This document shows, one piece after another, positions 25,916 through 34,135 of a DNA stretch of 64,000 nucleotides. Under the pieces are notes generated by a model. The model saw only the letters and a list, made by a program, of their open reading frames with translations. It had not been told where the DNA came from and searched no databases. The position numbers and the translations under genes were made by a program. Within the stretch, counting starts at the first letter, position 1. The number at the start of each line of letters is the position of its first letter. The stretch is taken from assembly GCF_023715465.1 (NCBI RefSeq), contig NZ_JAMBOE010000001.1:124001-188000 (forward strand). The letters are read 5' to 3'. This DNA is from Paenibacillus macerans (GTDB taxonomy: Bacteria > Bacillota > Bacilli > Paenibacillales > Paenibacillaceae).

Positions 25916-26021
25916 TTACAGCCTCCTCCTTCCTTCACTTATCATACAAGTTTAAGAACGATTAGTAAACAATGATCCCTTAACTAATGGTTTTCTTTCA
26001 AATACCTATAACTCGAGTTAA

Positions 26022-26243
26022 CTAACATACAACATGCAAACTATTCGCTTGCTCCTCGGTTATTTCGTCATAATCCCAATCTTCACCTATAAAGATCCTG
26101 CTTTGCTCCGGATCAGGTTTCCAGGTAACCCCCACGGGGTCGTACCTCTCAAAGTTCCCATTGATGAACCGGTATAAACGTCGTACGGTATTATGCTTAG
26201 AATCAATCCATAAGCAAAATATAAAGGTTCGCTTAAAAATCCA
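26022..26243 (-). pseudogene. Unrecognised protein, 3' fragment
   Basis: An open minus-strand stretch without start codon reads FCLWIDSKHNTVRRLYRF, then GNFERYDPVGVTWKPDPEQS and IFIGEDWDYDEITEEQA and stops at 26022. Composition and lack of stops look like real coding sequence, but its upstream end runs into the duplicated segment at 26243, so it was probably cut there. No family is recognised. Confidence 0.4.
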
Positions 26244-26320
26244 ACTTCTTATTCGTGGGGCTTGTTGTGGATTACCTGATTCACATCTTTAAAGCCAAGA
26301 GAAAAGCAATTACCGAATAA
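26243..26320 (+). pseudogene. Tail of membrane-protein gene, duplicate of 12764-13072
   Basis: Reads NFLFVGLVVDYLIHIFKAKR and ends at 26318-26320; the other copy reads FLLVELVEDYLIHIIAKRP. Both are followed by AAAAAAGACAAGCCCAAG and a terminator hairpin, which here spans 26350-26380. Only the last 26 codons remain. Confidence 0.6.
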
Positions 26321-26387
26321 GCGAAGCTCCTTTGATTTAACGAAAAAAGACAAGCCCAAGTTCAATACTCAATGGGCTTGACCTCGT

Positions 26388-26458
26388 ATTCTTTGATTTT
26401 TTGCTCGATAAAATCGGTGTCGTGACGATCGATCGTTCAATACGTCAGCTTCGTCTTG
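26388..26458 (-). pseudogene. Fragment of binding-protein gene, duplicate of 14331-14401
   Basis: About 70 bases nearly identical to the start of the mature binding protein at 13133-14521; it encodes TIDRHDTDFIEQKIKEYE with the preceding tryptophan codon turned into a stop. It directly follows the duplicated terminator, in the same order as at 13.1 kb but with the rest of the gene missing. Confidence 0.7.
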
Positions 26459-26506
26459 TTTCCATCGGCCCCGGCATACCCGTCCGCAGAAAAGCAAGTC
26501 TCTAAA

Positions 26507-27499
26507 TCAGGCGCCGGCAGGCAGGAGGATCAGTTTGCCGCGGGCGTGTCCGCCCTGGCTAATGTCGAGTGCGCTACGCCAGTCCTCGAGGGCGAAAGTC
26601 TGGGCGACCGGAACGGTGAACTTACCGTCTGCGGCGTACTGGGCGAACTCCCTGAGAACATCATAGCGGAAGGTCTGGTGTTCTCCGGTGCTGGCGCGGA
26701 CGCCGAGTTCGGCGGCTGCGGCGAAGTCGCTGATGGTTAGAACACGGCGGGGATCACCACCGGCGATCCGGATAAGATCGGGTATTATGCCGCTGACCGG
26801 TGCCGTGTCCAGGACCAGGTCCACCGGCTGTCCGGCGAGCTCGGTTACTCGCTCGACCATTCCGTCACCGTACGAAGTCACTGCCGCTCCCAGCGAACGG
26901 AGCCGGTCGGCGTAAGTGTTACCGGCGGTAGCGATCACGCTGGCGCCGCGCATGAGGGCGATCTGGACGGCAGCGAAACCCATCATTGTGCCTGCTCCGT
27001 GCACCAGCAGGGTGTGGCCCGGCTTAACACCTAGGGCTTTAAGGTGGTTGTATGCAATTGTGACCGCCATCGGAAGCGCCGCAGCTTGCTCGAACTCGAG
27101 TCCTGCAGGGATGCGGACCCAATGGTCCAGGATCGCCCGATCCGACGCGCCGGCGCTCGGGGCGCCGGCAAAGTCGGTGGTGCCCAGGACGGCGTCACCG
27201 ATGACGACATCGGTGACGTCCTCACCAACCGCCTCCACAATCCCGGACAGTTCCAGCCCGATACCGCGGGGCAGATTACCGGGAAATAGCCCTTTGCATA
27301 TGGCCCAGTCGACCGGATTCAGCCCGCAAGCTTGCACCGTCACGCGAATGCGTCCCGGGCCTGGGTCAGGGACCGCGACCTGCTCCATGCGCAGGACTTC
27401 GGCCGGTTCGCCGTAGTTGTGGAAGCGGATCGTCCGCATAGTAGCAGGGCTGGATGCTTGATAGTTCACATCTTTGCTCGACGTATCTAAATTCTCCAA
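26507..27499 (-). CDS. Zinc-independent quinone oxidoreductase-like MDR enzyme
   Basis: About 330 residues. TTG 27499 is preferred (GGAGG eight bases upstream); ATG 27439 (MRTIRFHNYG) is the conserved family beginning. The frame extends to 27682, but that part belongs to another gene fragment. The medium-chain fold is seen in GLELSGIVEAVGEDV and the NADPH loop LLVHGAGTMMGFAAVQIAL; zinc-ligand cysteines are absent, as in quinone oxidoreductases (CGLNPVDW instead). The coding sequence is visibly GC-rich compared with its surroundings, suggesting transfer. It lies downstream of two SDR genes on the same strand. Confidence 0.85.
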   Translation of the reverse strand: MENLDTSSKDVNYQASSPATMRTIRFHNYGEPAEVLRMEQVAVPDPGPGRIRVTVQACGLNPVDWAICKGLFPGNLPRGIGLELSGIVEAVGEDVTDVVIGDAVLGTTDFAGAPSAGASDRAILDHWVRIPAGLEFEQAAALPMAVTIAYNHLKALGVKPGHTLLVHGAGTMMGFAAVQIALMRGASVIATAGNTYADRLRSLGAAVTSYGDGMVERVTELAGQPVDLVLDTAPVSGIIPDLIRIAGGDPRRVLTISDFAAAAELGVRASTGEHQTFRYDVLREFAQYAADGKFTVPVAQTFALEDWRSALDISQGGHARGKLILLPAGA

Positions 27500-27634
27500 T
27501 TCGATAACCTCCAATTTTTTGTTTTCCAGCATACGTTTGGCAACCTGCCACGTTCCATTCCTTCCTTGCACGACAAGCGGTATGGAACGCTCATCATAGG
27601 TGTGACTTGGTCTTATGATCGAAATCAGGAAGCT
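27500..27634 (-). pseudogene. NAD-dependent epimerase fragment fused in frame before the MDR gene
   Basis: Reads SFLISIIRPSHTYDERSIP and GRNGTWQVAKRMLENKK. 'RPSHTYDERSIP' with a following 'W-Q-V-x-K-R' is the middle of extended-SDR nucleotide-sugar epimerase-like proteins and has no place in an MDR enzyme. The fragment starts right after the stop of the SDR at 27639 and merges without a stop into the MDR reading frame. It probably marks a recombination joint. Confidence 0.6.
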
Positions 27635-27638
27635 TTCT

Positions 27639-28568
27639 TCACGGTAAATCGTCATCAAATACCGGGGCCGGCGCGAGCGCATACTTCACTTGTGTCATTT
27701 CCTCGGAAACCGTCCACAACCGCCGCGCGACTGCTTCGTCATGCGAGCGCGCACTCGATTCGACCTTCTTGGGGTAGCCGCGCAATTCGAGACTGCTTGG
27801 CCCAAAGTAATCTCCACCTCGGACGTCTGACGCAGTGGCCGCATAAAGGGTCGGCAAAACACCCATTTTCGAGGTCTGCGCAAAAATCGGATTCAAGCGT
27901 CGCATCATGCTGGAATGCCGCAGCGCATTGGTCGCTGTCCAGCCCGGATGCACAGCTACTGCCAGTGTTGATTGGCCTGCCGCAACAAGCCGGCGCTGCA
28001 GCTCGTAGGTGAACAGCAGATTCGCCAGCTTGCTCTGAGCATAGGCGCGCGCTGGCTTGTAATTCCGCTCCAAGTTCAGGTCATCAAAGTGAATGATTCC
28101 CGACCGATGCGACAAGCTGCTTACTGTCACAATGCGTGCGCCCGGCGTCGCGTCAAGCCGATCCAGCAGCAAACCGGTCAGCGCAAAATGCCCCAGGTGA
28201 TTGATCCCAAATTGCTGCTCGAAGCCCTGCGCTGTCTTCCCGTAAGGCGGCTTCGCCACGCCGCCGTTGTTGATCAGGAGATCAAGCCGCTGGTAGTCCT
28301 GGCGAAAGGCCGCCGCAAAAGTGCGGACGCTCGCCAGATCGCCTAGATCGAGCGCCATTCCTACGACCTTGCCCGACGGCTTAAGTGCTTTAATCCGGTC
28401 AGCGGCAAGGTTGGCTTTGGCGATACTGCGGCAGGCCATAATGACCGTCGCCCCTTTGTTGGCTAGCGCCCGCGCCGCTTCCCAACCAATCCCGCTGTTT
28501 GATCCGGTGATAATAGCCACTCGTCCGGTCTGATCTGGCATGTGGTCTTCTGTCCATGGTGTTGTCAT
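27639..28568 (-). CDS. SDR family oxidoreductase (retinol dehydrogenase-like)
   Basis: 309 residues, GC-rich. Rossmann motif AIITGSNSGIGWEAARAL, arginine in MACRS favouring NADP(H), NNGG in place of the usual NNAG, serine in VTVSSLSHRSG and the catalytic pair in YAQSKLANLL. The pattern HPGWTATN is common in this subgroup. It lies 24 bases after the second SDR gene and is probably co-transcribed with it and the MDR gene. Substrate unknown. Confidence 0.87.
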   Translation of the reverse strand: MTTPWTEDHMPDQTGRVAIITGSNSGIGWEAARALANKGATVIMACRSIAKANLAADRIKALKPSGKVVGMALDLGDLASVRTFAAAFRQDYQRLDLLINNGGVAKPPYGKTAQGFEQQFGINHLGHFALTGLLLDRLDATPGARIVTVSSLSHRSGIIHFDDLNLERNYKPARAYAQSKLANLLFTYELQRRLVAAGQSTLAVAVHPGWTATNALRHSSMMRRLNPIFAQTSKMGVLPTLYAATASDVRGGDYFGPSSLELRGYPKKVESSARSHDEAVARRLWTVSEEMTQVKYALAPAPVFDDDLP

Positions 28569-28592
28569 GTGGTTTCGTCCTTCCTCCCGAAC

Positions 28593-29351
28593 TTAGATCT
28601 GAGAGCCGCCTCCGTCCACGGGGAACTCGGCTCCGGTTGTGTAAGTCGCGTCGAATGCAAGAAATGCGACTGCTTTGGCAACCTCGAGGGGGTCACCGAA
28701 ACGCAGCATTGGGATCTGCTGTCTCATCTGTTCCTTGGTCTGTTCTGCAGCTTCCTTTGGCATCGACTTGTCCATGATGCCGGTGTCGATGGGGCCGGGG
28801 CTGACCGCGTTGACGCGAATCTTCCGCGGCAACAGCTCGCGGGCCAGACTGCGAGTCATGGAGCGCAGCGCTGCTTTACTGGACGCGTACGCACTGATCA
28901 TCGGGACACCCAATACGTTCGTGATAGAGGTGGTGAGCACCACGCCGCTGCCTGCGTTTAGCAATGGGGCGAGTTTCTGCACGGTGAAGTACGGACCTTT
29001 GGCGTTGACTGTAAGTAACTCGTCGTACACTTCCTCGGTCATCGACTCGAAGGGGACAAAGCGCGTGATACCGGCGTTTACGAACAGGGCATCGATCGTT
29101 CCGAACTCGGCCTTTACCCGGTCGGCCAACTCGTCGATATCCGTTAACGACGCGGCGTCGCTTTGCACTGCGACCGCGTTGTTGCCAAGTTGTTCACGAG
29201 CTGAGTCAAGCTTAGCCTGGGTACGGCCGGTGATCAGAACGCGTGCTCCTTCATCCGCCAGCAGCTTCGCTGTCGCGAGGCCGAGCCCGCTGCTGCCTCC
29301 CGTGATCACTACCTTCTTGCCTGCGTATTTACTTACTGGATTGTTTTCCAT
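28593..29351 (-). CDS. SDR family oxidoreductase (classical, glucose dehydrogenase-like)
   Basis: 252 residues from the ATG at 29351 (GGGAGG nine bases upstream; an ATG six bases earlier is too close). TGGSSGLGLATAKLLADEGA binds the cofactor, ITGRTQ suggests NADP, NAGI replaces NNAG, TTSITNV and YASSKAALRS hold Ser-Tyr-Lys, and SPGPIDTGIMDK follows. First gene of a three-gene oxidoreductase run and divergent from the TetR gene at 29706, its likely regulator. Confidence 0.88.
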   Translation of the reverse strand: MENNPVSKYAGKKVVITGGSSGLGLATAKLLADEGARVLITGRTQAKLDSAREQLGNNAVAVQSDAASLTDIDELADRVKAEFGTIDALFVNAGITRFVPFESMTEEVYDELLTVNAKGPYFTVQKLAPLLNAGSGVVLTTSITNVLGVPMISAYASSKAALRSMTRSLARELLPRKIRVNAVSPGPIDTGIMDKSMPKEAAEQTKEQMRQQIPMLRFGDPLEVAKAVAFLAFDATYTTGAEFPVDGGGSQI

Positions 29352-29400
29352 TTTCATCTTCCTCCCTTGGTTTATCCGGTATATAATCTTGCTAAACTAA

Positions 29401-29529
29401 CGGGTCAATTGTTGGATAAGAAGCCCGCAGGTAAATTGCACAAACAAGCACCATAATGGGTATTTACTGCTTTCACAGAACCCATTCTTTCTAGTTTTCT
29501 TGTTTTACTTTTGACAGGCGATTGACCCG
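29401..29529. promoter_or_regulatory. Divergent promoter region with inverted CGGGTCAAT pair
   Basis: CGGGTCAAT at 29401-29409 and its exact complement ATTGACCCG at 29521-29529 lie in the 354-base gap between the SDR and TetR genes. Such paired sites are a candidate operator for the divergent TetR regulator. No other feature was seen in the gap. Confidence 0.35.
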
Positions 29530-29705
29530 ACAATGTAGTAAAATCTGCACTGTCTGTGCTAATCTTATCTTAGCGGTTTGGGCTGTACAACCAGTAAACA
29601 AGCGCATTTGTAGCTTATACAACACATGAACTTATTTGTTGTCCTTTAGCTTTCCTATAAACGCACGCTAACCAATATAACCTGAGGGAGAGGAAGAAGC
29701 GTAAC

Positions 29706-30290
29706 ATGCCCACTAATACAAACGATCCACGTGTGAAACGGACACGTCAACTATTGATGCAAGCTTTTATGGAATTGCTTGAGCAGAGGAAGAAGAATGT
29801 CTCTTCCATTACCGTACAAGATATTACGGCCTACGCGACCGTAAACCGCTCCACGTTCTATGCGCATTTTGAAGACAAATTCGCATTTCTTGAGAGCTGG
29901 ATGAGGGAGAAATTCCTAGAGAAGCTAAAGGATGAGCTGCCGAATGCTGCTTTATCCGATATAGGGAGCTTGCGAACGCTTATTTTAATCGTTTTCGATT
30001 TTCTTTTCTGTACTCGTCCGTATATGACTTTTGCTGATCGTCAGTATGAAACGCTGTTTGAGGTTGCCATGCAAAAGGAACTATATGACCTATTATTTAC
30101 CTGGTTAAGCGAACAAGCGGAACCATCCGTTTCACGAGAGACGGTGGAGACTACCGCCCTGATAGCAAGCTGGGGCATATTTGGCTCGGCCGTCGAGTGG
30201 AGCAGACATCCGCAATCTAAGTCGGCGGAAGACATGGCGCGAGATGTTTTGGTCGTCGTTGCTGCTGCTTTAGCACCCGTAATAGGGTAA
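29706..30290 (+). CDS. TetR/AcrR family regulator
   Basis: 194 residues. The N-terminus PRVKRTRQLLMQAFMELLEQ is followed by the helix-turn-helix SITVQDITAYATVNRSTFYA and HFEDKFAFL. The C-terminal ends with a 'TALIASWGIFGSAVEWSR' element typical of Bacillota TetR proteins with a C-terminal regulatory domain of this type. It is a clear paralogue of the regulator at 31690-32283. Divergent from the SDR-SDR-MDR run. Confidence 0.9.
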   Translation: MPTNTNDPRVKRTRQLLMQAFMELLEQRKKNVSSITVQDITAYATVNRSTFYAHFEDKFAFLESWMREKFLEKLKDELPNAALSDIGSLRTLILIVFDFLFCTRPYMTFADRQYETLFEVAMQKELYDLLFTWLSEQAEPSVSRETVETTALIASWGIFGSAVEWSRHPQSKSAEDMARDVLVVVAAALAPVIG

Positions 30291-30293
30291 TAC

Positions 30294-30437
30294 ATTGATG
30301 GCCGGGAATACCCGATCAAAGCCGGAGAAACAATCAATATCCCCAGAAACGCGAATCATGGCGTCACCGCGTTGGAGGAAAACTCCGCCCTGCTGGACGT
30401 CTTTACGCCGATTCGCGAGGATTTGGTGAAGCGGTAG
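30294..30437 (+). pseudogene. Truncated duplicate of the KdgF-like cupin
   Basis: Encodes IDGREYPIKAGETINIPRNA and HGVTALEENSALLDVFTPIR, then EDLVKR and a stop, nearly the same as the last 48 codons of the gene at 22969-23289. It begins 3 bases after the TetR stop without start codon or site, and lacks cupin motif 1, so it is dead. Confidence 0.85.
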
Positions 30438-30456
30438 TTTCCATTTAATTAAAAAA

Positions 30457-30487
30457 CGCCCGGGACCGATGATACTTGGCCCGGGCG
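30457..30487. terminator. Strong hairpin terminator
   Basis: CGCCCGGG and CCCGGGCG pair around a 15-base loop that itself can pair (GGCC/GGTC). A six-T run follows on the minus strand. It may end transcripts of the gene tail at 30495-30541. Confidence 0.65.
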
Positions 30488-30541
30488 ATACTTCTTAGTT
30501 CTTATGCCAGGATAGACGTTCAAACTCTTCATTGGCTTGTT
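30461..30541 (-). repeat. 81-bp duplicated gene tail, copy 1
   Basis: Nearly identical to 32791-32871. On the minus strand both copies encode QANEEFERL(S/Y)WHKN and a stop followed by the terminator region. Only this tail is present here, without upstream coding sequence. Confidence 0.65.
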
Positions 30542-30633
30542 CAACTCCAAATCTGGATAGCCGCCTCGTCCGGTTACAACAGCGTTTACTTGCCAATTTC
30601 ATGTTTTGCGTTTATAACTTTTTTTCAAAAGTG

Positions 30634-31503
30634 TTATTGAGAAATCGAGGCTGTTAAAAAATCCGTAAAACTCACTGGAGATCGGCCAATCAGGTCTTCC
30701 AAAGCGGGATTGGTTTGCGAGAAATCCCCCTGGCGGCTTGCCTGAAACATCCCCGTAAGCATGGCGACCATCGCTTCCGGCAGTCCTCGGGACATCAAGT
30801 GTTGCCGATATTCATCATCCGACACGACGATTCGCCGAATCGGCCGATCCAAGACCTTGGAAGCAATCGATGCGATTCTATCCATGTCAATCGCTTCGGA
30901 AGCCGTAAGGTAAGGAGTCATACCATCATATCTCTGCTCTGTCAGGATGACCGCTGTGGCTTCAGCCAGGTCGGAATGAGTGGTCCAGGCAACAGGACCA
31001 TCTTCCGGAGCAATCAATTCCCCTGTTTTCAAGGCATCCCCCATCCACATGATCGCTGATGCGGCATAAAAGCCGTTTCGCAGCGACGTAAAAGCCATTC
31101 CTGAAGATTTTAGCATCTCTTCTGTAGCGGCATGAACGTTCATGGGAGGAAAATGCGACGTTGCGGATGAAAACATTTGGCTAGTGTACAGCAGTCGGCT
31201 AACACCAGCTTTCTTTGCCGCGTCTATAGCGGTTTGATGCTGACGAACAGCAACTTCTCCCAAGGAGTGGGACGAGACAATGAGAACTTGAGACGCTTCC
31301 TCAAAAGCGTGAAGAAGACTTTCGGAATCATCGAAACTTCCTTCCCGAACACGAACTCCGCGTTCTTTTAGATCCTGTGCCTTGTTCACATCACGGACAC
31401 TTACACCAATATCCCCGGCAGGAACACGCTTGAGAAGTTCCTCTACGACCTTCCGGCCTAATTTTCCATTCGCTCCTGTAACAACAATCATTTCTACACT
31501 CAT
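30634..31503 (-). CDS. NmrA/QorB-like NAD(P)-binding protein
   Basis: 289 residues; ATG 31503 overlaps its AAAGG site, so the ATG at 31491 (MIVVTGANGKLG) may be the true start. The TGANGKLGRKV glycine motif and VSVRDVNKAQDL place it among atypical SDRs (NmrA, QOR2-like), which either reduce quinones with NADPH or sense the cofactor. No YxxxK pair in the classical position is clear. Divergent from the TetR gene at 31690 with a 186-base gap. Confidence 0.82.
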   Translation of the reverse strand: MSVEMIVVTGANGKLGRKVVEELLKRVPAGDIGVSVRDVNKAQDLKERGVRVREGSFDDSESLLHAFEEASQVLIVSSHSLGEVAVRQHQTAIDAAKKAGVSRLLYTSQMFSSATSHFPPMNVHAATEEMLKSSGMAFTSLRNGFYAASAIMWMGDALKTGELIAPEDGPVAWTTHSDLAEATAVILTEQRYDGMTPYLTASEAIDMDRIASIASKVLDRPIRRIVVSDDEYRQHLMSRGLPEAMVAMLTGMFQASRQGDFSQTNPALEDLIGRSPVSFTDFLTASISQ

Positions 31504-31689
31504 CCTTTCGGTCGCAAATCAGAGAAAGAGTTTCTTGTCATACGATTTTGTTTGTGCAATCATAATCGTAAGTAAAGGATAAAAGGATTGTGCCCATGCG
31601 AACAACCTGCAAAAAGCTGTTTTTGTTGTGTTCCCAACATTTTTGTCCTTTTGTCTGTTATTTGAGTTCAAGAGAAAGAGGGGGGTAAA

Positions 31690-32283
31690 ATGTCGGTAAA
31701 TCCCGAGGATCCTCGTGTTAAAAGAACCCGTCAATTATTCGTGCAGGCTTTTAACGATTTGGTTGGAAAAAAAAGAAACATCTATTCCATTTCTGTGCAT
31801 GATATCACGAATCAAGCAACCGTAAATCGAACAACATTTTATGCGCATTTTCAGGATAAATATGATTTTCTTAAATATTGGATGACGGAAAAATTCCAAA
31901 TGACCATAAGGGATAAACTGCCGGAAGAAACAAGATGCAATGCGGACAATCTGCGAATCCTTATTCAAACCATATTCGATTTTCTTTTGCGGTTTCAACA
32001 AAATAGTACGCCGGGAGACAAGCCGTTTGAAGCGATGTTTGAAAATGCCATGCATCAGGATCTTCATCGGCTCCTGCTTAAACGGGTAAATGAAGTGGAT
32101 ACACAGGGATTTTCGCAAGAAAAATTGGAAGCCATGGCGCTCGTTATCAGTTGGGGCATATTCGGATCGGCTTTACAGTGGAGCCGGAACCCTCAAGATC
32201 GCTCAGTGGAAACGATGTTTGACGAAGTCATTGAGGTTCTATCGGTCAATTTGGCCCCTTTTTGGGAGCAAACAACCAGCTAA
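31690..32283 (+). CDS. TetR/AcrR family regulator, paralogue of 29706-30290
   Basis: 197 residues, AGAGGGGGG before the ATG. PRVKRTRQLFVQAFNDLVG, the helix-turn-helix SISVHDITNQATVNRTTFYA and HFQDKYDFLKYWM closely follow the other regulator. It ends ALVISWGIFGSALQWSRNP. It probably represses the divergent NmrA-like gene. The two regulator/oxidoreductase modules may stem from one duplication. Confidence 0.9.
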   Translation: MSVNPEDPRVKRTRQLFVQAFNDLVGKKRNIYSISVHDITNQATVNRTTFYAHFQDKYDFLKYWMTEKFQMTIRDKLPEETRCNADNLRILIQTIFDFLLRFQQNSTPGDKPFEAMFENAMHQDLHRLLLKRVNEVDTQGFSQEKLEAMALVISWGIFGSALQWSRNPQDRSVETMFDEVIEVLSVNLAPFWEQTTS

Positions 32284-32301
32284 AGACACGCCTAATTGAT
32301 G

Positions 32302-32380
32302 AAACTACAAAAAATGACCCATACAAAGTGACTTGTATGGGTCATTTATATACATCGCCGCGTGAACCAATTGTTACGAC
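32302..32380. repeat. Duplicated segment with terminator (copy 2)
   Basis: Same hairpin (32312-32347) and CGTGAACCAATTGTTACGAC tail as at 23303-23381. It ends the TetR transcript here. Confidence 0.75.
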
Positions 32381-32436
32381 TTATTCTTGTTGGTTTGTCA
32401 AGCTTGCGAAGGTACTTTGCTGATTCTGTACTTAAC

Positions 32437-32673
32437 TCAATTTCGTAATTCATGATCAAGATCCTTGAGGCGAATTGTTTTCCCCTGTTTGAATTCCAGT
32501 TCTGCTTGTTCAACTGCCTTTAGGTCATCTTCTGTTAATTCTTCATCATCGTAGGGGATATGGGCATCAAGGGGATTACTTATGAGACGCTTTAAGAAAT
32601 CAGCTACGAGCGGGATATCTTTATCTGGTAATTGTTGAATTAAATTAGCAAGATCTTTCTTGGATACAGCCAT
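32437..32673 (-). CDS. Possible antitoxin-like small acidic protein
   Basis: 78 residues from ATG 32673 (AAAGGGG upstream; the longer frame to 32706 lacks a site). MAVSKKDLANLIQQLPDKD is followed by VADFLKRLI and an acidic tail YDDEELTEDDLKAVEQAE. This layout is seen in small proteins annotated as antitoxins or unknowns in Bacillota. No intact toxin gene is adjacent; the gene tail at 32825 upstream is broken. Function uncertain. Confidence 0.55.
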   Translation of the reverse strand: MAVSKKDLANLIQQLPDKDIPLVADFLKRLISNPLDAHIPYDDEELTEDDLKAVEQAELEFKQGKTIRLKDLDHELRN

Positions 32674-32824
32674 TTCAACAACCCCTTTCACTACGAATGT
32701 AACCAATGAAAATCAAGGCTATACATTGATGATAACATATTTTAAAGGGATAAATTAATTTTTTGCTCCTTGCATCATAATATAGAATCCCGGGACCAAT
32801 GATACTTGGCCCGTGCGATACTTC

Positions 32825-32950
32825 TTAGTTCTTATGCCAGTATAGACGTTCAAACTCTTCATTAGCTTGTTTTATACGATTATCATAGGCCTCTTGACCA
32901 ATTTCTTCAATAAGGTCCAAACGGGCTTTTCTCATCTCTTGGTCGATTTG
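32825..32950 (-). pseudogene. Unrecognised gene tail (copy 2 of the 30461 repeat)
   Basis: Reads QIDQEMRKARLDLIEEIG, QEAYDNRIKQANEEFERLYW and stops at 32825. This copy keeps about 40 codons, more than the copy at 30495. No start codon or family is recognised; charged helical composition only. The following 32950-33600 shows no gene apart from the inverted repeats. Confidence 0.45.
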
Positions 32951-33037
32951 AGGGCGCAATTTCTCGGATGGTAGAACAGTGAGTTAAAGTATTCTTTTCT
33001 TGGGGTGCGCGGCAGATCAATACTCGCTGTCCGGAGA

Positions 33038-33412
33038 CTTTGCACGATTATCCCATTTGAACAGGTAGCAGAGAAATAGACAAGCTCGGGAGAAGAAAAT
33101 ATTTGGTGGAGAAGCAGATAGGTTCGAGTTAATTTTAGACATGCAGGCCTGCTCGCTGTTATAACGGCTGGTGAATGGTTGAAGTTCCGTTCCCGCATTG
33201 ACCTCCATGTGCCGCTCGCCCCCCAAATCAAGAATTTACGAACGTGAGTTTTATTCACTTTGCTGTATCAAACGTACGTTCCCTTGTCAAGCTGAAAATC
33301 TCACCTGAACCGCCTCATTTTCCCCCTCTCTTTTTCTTCTCTCTTTTTTTGGAACCCTTGCTCTAGCCCCCCTGATCCCAGCTCCCTGAACGAATGGGAT
33401 AATCGTGCAAAG
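33038..33412. repeat. Region bounded by 17-bp inverted repeats
   Basis: CTTTGCACGATTATCCC at 33038-33054 and its exact complement at 33396-33412 enclose 341 bases without a convincing gene. The same pair with a 33-base centre is at 57577-57643. It could be a small non-autonomous element, or two separate insertions of one short palindromic unit. Confidence 0.6.
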
Positions 33413-33615
33413 GCAAGCAACAGGCAGGAACACCAAGACACGAACCCTTTAGACTGCCCTCTTACCTGGCGTCGATTTGTGACGCTTGTTTGCCTATTTT
33501 TTGCTGTGAAAGTTGAGTTATTATTTATTACTTCACAAACTACTGAATGTCCAAAGAGCAATTCTAATGAACATATTCATTGCACCAGCAAATTCTTTTG
33601 TGGTAATTGTCTGTT

Positions 33616-34135
33616 ATGGGGGATTATCAAATCAAAGGAATTGGGAGCGGAATGCAAATGGTGTACCCACAAAATGCCTCGGCTATTGAAAAATACGCTG
33701 TTCTCGTTTCCGGAGCAGGCAAAACTACGTTGCTTCGCCTGATGAACGGGTTGTTACTCCTCCTTGTTGCAATTGGACTCAGCGCTCGACAATAAGGTTG
33801 CTACCTACTCAAAGGGTATGAAAAGAAAGCTCTCCTTGCTGATTACATTGCTTAGAAATACACCGATTCTGATGCTGGATGAGTTGACCTCCGGCGTTGA
33901 TCCCGAATCCAGACGGGTGATGCGCAGCATGTTGAGCCAACTGAAGGAAGAAAGCCGTACGGTCATCCTTACCTCGCACGATCTGGCCGAGGTTCAAAAG
34001 ATCAGCGACTGGATTACAATTTTGAACGGTGGTACGGTTGTGGAAACTATCAATAATCAGGAGTTTAATGGGGATCTGGAGAACAGATTTTTTGCTGTTT
34101 TGGAGGAGATCAAATGGTCGGCATTCACCCGATAA
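33616..34135 (+). pseudogene. ABC transporter ATPase with internal deletion
   Basis: The first frame (ATG 33616) gives DYQIKGIGSGMQMVYPQNAS and the Walker A SGAGKTTLLRLMNG, then runs out. A second frame from about 33764 gives VATYSKGMKRKLSLLITLLR (signature), ILMLDELTSGVDPESRR (Walker B, D-loop) and TSHDLAEV (H-loop), ending at 34135. The segment holding the Q-loop is lost and the frames disagree. The type resembles BcrA/YtrB-like exporter ATPases. Confidence 0.75.

Noticed and set aside
32437..32950. Intact toxin-antitoxin pair
   Set aside because: The possible antitoxin is intact, but the upstream sequence is only a gene tail without start, and no toxin fold is visible.
32932..33258. 108-codon minus-strand ORF
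   Set aside because: Overlaps the inverted-repeat region and the gene tail in another frame; no site or recognisable domain.
33479..33742. 87-codon plus-strand ORF with several cysteines
   Set aside because: Overlaps the start of the ABC ATPase remnant in another frame, with no supporting site or family.
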